Positions 59,763 to 64,000 of a DNA stretch of 64,000 nucleotides are shown piece after piece. The translations under genes and the position numbers were made by a program. Below the pieces are notes generated by a model. The model was not told the origin of the DNA and made no database searches. It saw only the letters and a program-made list of their open reading frames with translations. Each line of letters starts with the position of its first letter. Positions within the stretch are counted from its first letter, which is position 1. Source of the DNA: Gamsiella multidivaricata (taxonomy: Eukaryota; Mortierellomycota; Mortierellomycetes; Mortierellales; Mortierellaceae); NCBI RefSeq assembly GCF_025024155.1, contig NW_026251758.1, forward strand, positions 124,001 through 188,000. Reading direction: 5' to 3'.

Positions 59763-61410
59763 GGCGGTGTTGATCTTCCTGAACTATACGTGTAATTAGA
59801 GATCGCTTGGACGCTGTGCTTTGTGTGATGTACGGTGATGTGTGTGTGAGAGAGAGATGCCGTGCTTGGGGACCGCTTAGGACAACGTGCGCCGAAGGGG
59901 GAGGGGTTATCTGACAGGGAATCAAATTCAACAACGAGAATGGTGGATGAAAGGGTAGGAGAATTCACAAAAAAAAAAAAAAAAAAAAAAAGCGAGAGAA
60001 TGAGGAACCAAGTTCGCGATCTTTGATGTATGATGAAGAAGAAAAAAGGTGGGTTGATTCTCCTTTGGATGGGGCCTCCTTTATGTCTTTTTTTGTTGGT
60101 TCTTTCACAGGACCCAGGATACAGAACAAAAAAAAAAAAAAAACTACGCCCAGATGTCTTGTTCTGATGAACCACTTGTTGTCCCGCTGTGTTCAGACGG
60201 CGACATTTGCTTTGCAACTTTGCAGGATCAGATAACAAATAAATCATACTCAGCAAAAAAAAAAACTAAAATTAAAAAACCAGATCCTCACACAGAAGGC
60301 GAGAGAGATGACCGTTGGGCGTATGTGGTTGGTCTGGAGCAGCAAACGCATTCGAGTAACAACACGCTCCCAAAGGGTCTGGAAGAACTCCCCATTTCCA
60401 GGTTTGTTTGTACGCGATGACCACAGAGACAAATTGGGGAAGATGATTATAGTTCTCCATCTGGGTTTCCTTTTTTAATTGTCATGTCCATCACTCGGTA
60501 TTAGTAACAGGGCACAACTCTATTCCTGTTAGACTAAGAACAAATAGCGTTGCGTGTAAAGCGGAATGCCCACTGCGCAGCATCGTGTACGCCCGGGCAC
60601 AGAATTCAGCTTTTGCCAATAATTGCAGCCTCCCCTCCCTTCCTCGAGCCACCGTCGCATCCCCTTTACTCGGTTATACGATGACCCAGGGTAGCGCTGC
60701 GCATCCTCTGCTGTCTTTTTTTCTTTTATTGTTCTTATAGGACAAATAAAATAAACGGTGCGTCTAGAGAGAGGGGGTGAGGCCTCAATGTGCCGCTTAG
60801 TAAGGCGCCTCTCTCGTGAACCACCCCTCGTTGGCCAATTCTTGAAACGGCAAACAGGTTTCTGCGAAGCAAGGAAGCAGGAAGCAGGAAGCGCAGCTGG
60901 ATGATGATATACCCTCCGCAACCCCATGAGTCTGCGCAAACATACGCGTGGCGTTCGAGGGGGAAAGGGTTTAGATTCTGGTTCAGATTCCTTGTAGAGC
61001 GGTATCCCGACCGACCCTTTCCATAACGTATAGTGAACCGTGGCTGCTGCGGGATAGAAAAAATAAATCCCTCCCTTCCTCAAAAGTTGTTATCCAGAAT
61101 CATCGTCAAAGCATTACAACACAAATGCTCTAAGCTGTGCACGAATTTTTTTTTTGGGCGGAGCCGTTTGTCCTGTCAAGATCACACAGCCACGAGATTG
61201 TGTACCTTATCAGTTGATTGTTGGAGGGGTTAACTTTATGTCAGAGCAAATAGAACGAACGATAGAACGTGTGTGTGTGTGTGTGTGTAAGCGTGTGTGT
61301 AGATAAACCACTCTTTCCAGCAGCAAGTCAGATTGCATGGGTGTTCCAGACTGTCGCTGTTGAAGGTTCCTTGGCCGTCCTCATAAACAAGGGAAGCTAG
61401 TGGACATGGC

Positions 61411-61441
<31 letters not shown>

Positions 61442-61820
61442 CGATCCAAGATCATCATGGTAGTATTGTGTTTTTTTTTTGTTATTGGTTCTCATTCATT
61501 TATTTGAGGGCACAAGCATCCTTGCACACGCAGTGGGGCTCCTACCTTCCTCCCACATCTTGCTGTGGATCATCTCTATCTCTTGTAGGACGATCAAGTA
61601 GATATGAATCCTCGCTAACAACTCATTCATGCCTCTGGACTTGGATCATTTCTTATTCATTTAATATTATTCTTTTTCCGATGCAAGTAATATACAGTTT
61701 TGTTCTGGATGTATGCAAGCGTATTCTATAGATAAAAACAGCAATAGCAACAATCACAATACCAGGATGATGCGGGTATTCAAAAAGAAAAGAGCCAAGA
61801 CAGAGCAACGCCCATCCCAC
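59763..61820. other. Spacer between the two MFS genes
   Basis: No convincing gene. A minus-strand frame at 60529-61083 lacks features and is considered chance. It contains A and T tracts (about 59967-59991 and T29 at 61413-61441) and (GT)n near 61270-61288. Confidence 0.5.
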
Positions 61821-63636
61821 CTAGGCCTTGACCTCGTCCTCCTTCTCGCCCTGAATCGTGCCGGCGTCGGTCTCGACCTTGGTGTCCATCTCATCCACCA
61901 CGGACTCCCCATCCATTGGACTACCAACCTCCAAATCCAGTTGCTCCTGCTCCTTTGTCACCTCCTTTTTGGCCGGAATCGCGGGCCTGTCCCAGGGCAG
62001 GATTACCATCGCCAACAGGAATCCAAAGAGCCCCATCGCAATGATCCCATAGAACGCATTCTTATAACCCCTCATCATCGCAGCACCCCCATGCACACCC
62101 TCGACATCGTTCCCGTTCGTCGCGATCGAGATCACGTTCAGGATCGACAGCCCAAAGGGTGCACCGAACTGCAGACCCGTGTTATAGATCGCGCCAACCA
62201 ATCCCTGGTCCTTATTCTCCGCATCACGCACGGCCGTGATCTGGATCGGGAGCATCGAGAACCCGACCCCGAAGACATGGAGGATCAGGCCCGGGAAGGC
62301 CAGGCGCCAGTAGCTCGTGTGCTCCGTCACGAACGAGAGCAGCAGCGCGGCCACGCACCGGAGCAAGAATCCGGTGAGGATCAGGGGCTTGAGACGCAGG
62401 CGTGGCAGGATCCGTCCCATCGTCGTGAACGTCACGACGGCCAAGAGCGAGTGGGTCAAGAACCCGAGGGCGGTCTGGATCGCGGTCCATCCGTAGACCT
62501 CCTGGAAGATCATGTTCGTGAAATAGATCACGCCCTGGAACATCGCCATCTGCACAAACGCCAACACGACCGAGGCCGTGAACGTCCGGCTCTTCCAGAT
62601 CCGGAAAGGCATCAGTGGTGCGCTGACCTTGGACTCTGTATAGATGAATGCGCCGAGGAGGACTAGGCCCGCGATAAAGACCGGGAGCGTCTTGGGACTC
62701 GCCCAACCGTCTTCGACACCCGTTGTGATGTAGTAGACCACCCCTGTGATCCCGAGAGTAGCCGTGGTCGCGCCAACGTAATCGACCTTGGGTTTCTCAT
62801 CCTTGGGCGGCGCCACTGGGATGGAGAGGAACCCGAATATCAAGACGAGGTAGGCCGCAATGGCCGAGATCCTGAAGATCCAGACCCATCCGATAGTGGA
62901 GATGAGTCCTCCGGCCATGAGGATCCCGAACACGGCACCAAGGCCGCCAAAGGCTGCAAAGATCGAAAACGCCTTCGTGCGTTCAGGGCCGGCGGGATAG
63001 TTGGTCGCGATGAGTGCCATCGCCGTCGGGACAGTCGCGGCAGCACCGACGCCTTGGAGGGCACGGGCGATGACGAACATGATGGGGGAAGTAGCGAAGG
63101 AGACGACAAGGGCCCAGGTCGCAAACCAGAAGAGACCGAAGAGGAACATCCGGCGATGGCCAAAGAGATCTCCGAGACGGCCAGAGAGGAGGAGGAGGCC
63201 TGCAAAGGCGATGGTATAAGCATTGAGGATCCAGGGCATAACCGGGACAGAAAACTTGAGCTCATCAGCGATTGGGATAATCGCCACCGAGACTGAGGCA
63301 CCATTGACTGATGGATGAAGGAATAGAAAGTATTCATAATGTTAGAACACGGTTTCTTTGTTCGAGCATGGACGAAAGCGAAGATGAATATATTTGTATG
63401 TCGAGGCGCTTACCGATATCAAGGAATTGAGCAGTCGAGACGACGTAGAGTAAAAGTGGTTGTAGCTTTTGGCGCACCTTCTCAAGGCTGGAGAGTTCTG
63501 GGATTGAAGGTGAAGCAATGGTGGTTTCGCGCGACATGTCGATGGCGCTCGTGTTAGTTGGGGCACTGAGGATTTGAGCGACTGTTGATGTTGATGTAGA
63601 CGCGGACGGCGAGGTCACCGCCTGTGATTGAGCCAT
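61821..63636 (-). CDS. DHA2-type MFS transporter, copy B
   Basis: Paralogue of the preceding transporter in the same orientation. Two exons (63636-63414 and 63307-61821) give 569 aa. The hydrophilic N-terminus (MAQSQAVTSPSASTSTST) is unrelated in sequence to copy A. From YVVSTAQFLDI onward the two align throughout, with motif A SGRLGDLFGHRRMF, the shared block ATWALVVSFATSPIMFVIA, then NYPAGPER-KAFS-FAAFGG, and NMIFQEVYGWTAIQT. The intron interrupts the same codon (phase 1) as in copy A. The C-terminal tail (KKEVTKEQEQLDLEVGSP, ending EDEVKA) differs and lacks the Glu/Lys run. A duplication with diverged ends is the simplest reading. The substrate cannot be deduced. Confidence 0.9.
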
Positions 63637-64000
63637 ATTGAGTGATGCTGCTGCTGCTGGGGAAGTCTGTGGCTGCTGCTGAATGACTGGGGTGTGAGCT
63701 TATTATTGAGGAGAAGGAGAAGGAGGAGGAGAAGGAGAAGGAGAAGGAGAAGAAGAAGGAGATAGGGTATGGGGTATATGTTCGCGTACTTGTTATTATT
63801 TGGGGGGGTAGGAGTAGTTCTAGGACGAGTTTTTTTTTTTTCTTTCTTTTATGCTCGGTTCCAATGATCTTGGTGGTTTGTGCTGATAATCCAGAAAGCG
63901 GGTTCTCTGGCCTGCTTTTATATTTTTTTCTGTTTTTTCTTTCCATCCTTCCTTCTCTCTTGACGTAATGTGCAACGTTACGCGCTCACTAGATTTTTTT
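63637..64000. other. Upstream region of MFS copy B
   Basis: Contains a GGAGAA/GAA microsatellite (63711-63758), like the one upstream of IDO, and T tracts near 63831-63848. On the gene's sense strand this is a TTC/TCC-rich leader. No other gene seen. Confidence 0.6.

Noticed and set aside
60529..61083. A 184-codon minus-strand frame between the MFS genes
   Set aside because: Composition is random-like, no domain or splice context, and short frames on the other strand are equally good.
57844..63636. A secondary-metabolite cluster around the two MFS genes
   Set aside because: No biosynthetic enzyme, regulator or other tailoring gene is near; a simple tandem duplication explains the pair.

Overview
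The window is nuclear DNA of a filamentous fungus. Genes are intron-rich, with mostly short GT-AG introns and a few long ones. Proteins carry long glutamine runs, intergenic DNA is full of pyrimidine tracts and homopolymers, and the gene set (Ku70, Stn1, Vps27, Tao3/Fry, BolA2, PDCD5, IDO, a frizzled-type receptor) is eukaryotic and fungal. The receptor, the style of the kelch and SH3 membrane proteins and the repeat content suggest an early-diverging lineage such as Mortierellomycota. That placement is inference.

Layout. 1-5.1 kb: Ku70 (its 5' exon lies left of the window), a BolA2-like gene with a 19-nt exon, and PDCD5 on the minus strand. 5.1-9.0 kb: gene-poor, with a broken ORF family and diverged repeats. 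9.0-13.8 kb: a mobile-element-like island. It holds a 598-aa protein of unknown family with two zinc fingers, a 23-bp minisatellite upstream of that gene, two more arrays of the same minisatellite in opposite orientations about 3.5 kb away, a Ty3/gypsy integrase fragment and a broken Tc1/mariner transposase. 14-19 kb: a Stn1-like OB-fold telomere protein, then Vps27/Hrs. 19-33 kb: indoleamine 2,3-dioxygenase (minus), diverging from a 2,853-aa Tao3/Mor2/Furry scaffold that needs two GC-AG introns. 33.5-37.3 kb: two Gln-rich proteins of unknown function. 38-47.7 kb: aldo-keto reductase, a single-pass membrane SH3 protein, a Tco89-like protein (minus) and a GNAT acetyltransferase. 49.5-57 kb: a kelch-repeat single-pass membrane protein and a frizzled/smoothened-like 7-TM receptor with a 1.6-kb first intron. 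57.8-63.6 kb: two tandem paralogous DHA2-type MFS transporters sharing an intron position.

The genes do not form one pathway. Themes are DNA-end and telomere maintenance (Ku70, Stn1), endosomal sorting (Vps27), polarity and growth signalling (Tao3/Fry, Tco89-like), cell-surface sensing (SH3, kelch and frizzled-like proteins) and metabolism or efflux (IDO, AKR, two MFS). The splice models of Ku70, BolA2, PDCD5, Stn1, Vps27, IDO, Tao3/Fry, AKR, SH3, GNAT, kelch, frizzled-like and both MFS genes were assembled by hand from splice sites and reading frame. All close to whole codon numbers. The least explained part is the 9.0-12.8 kb island.
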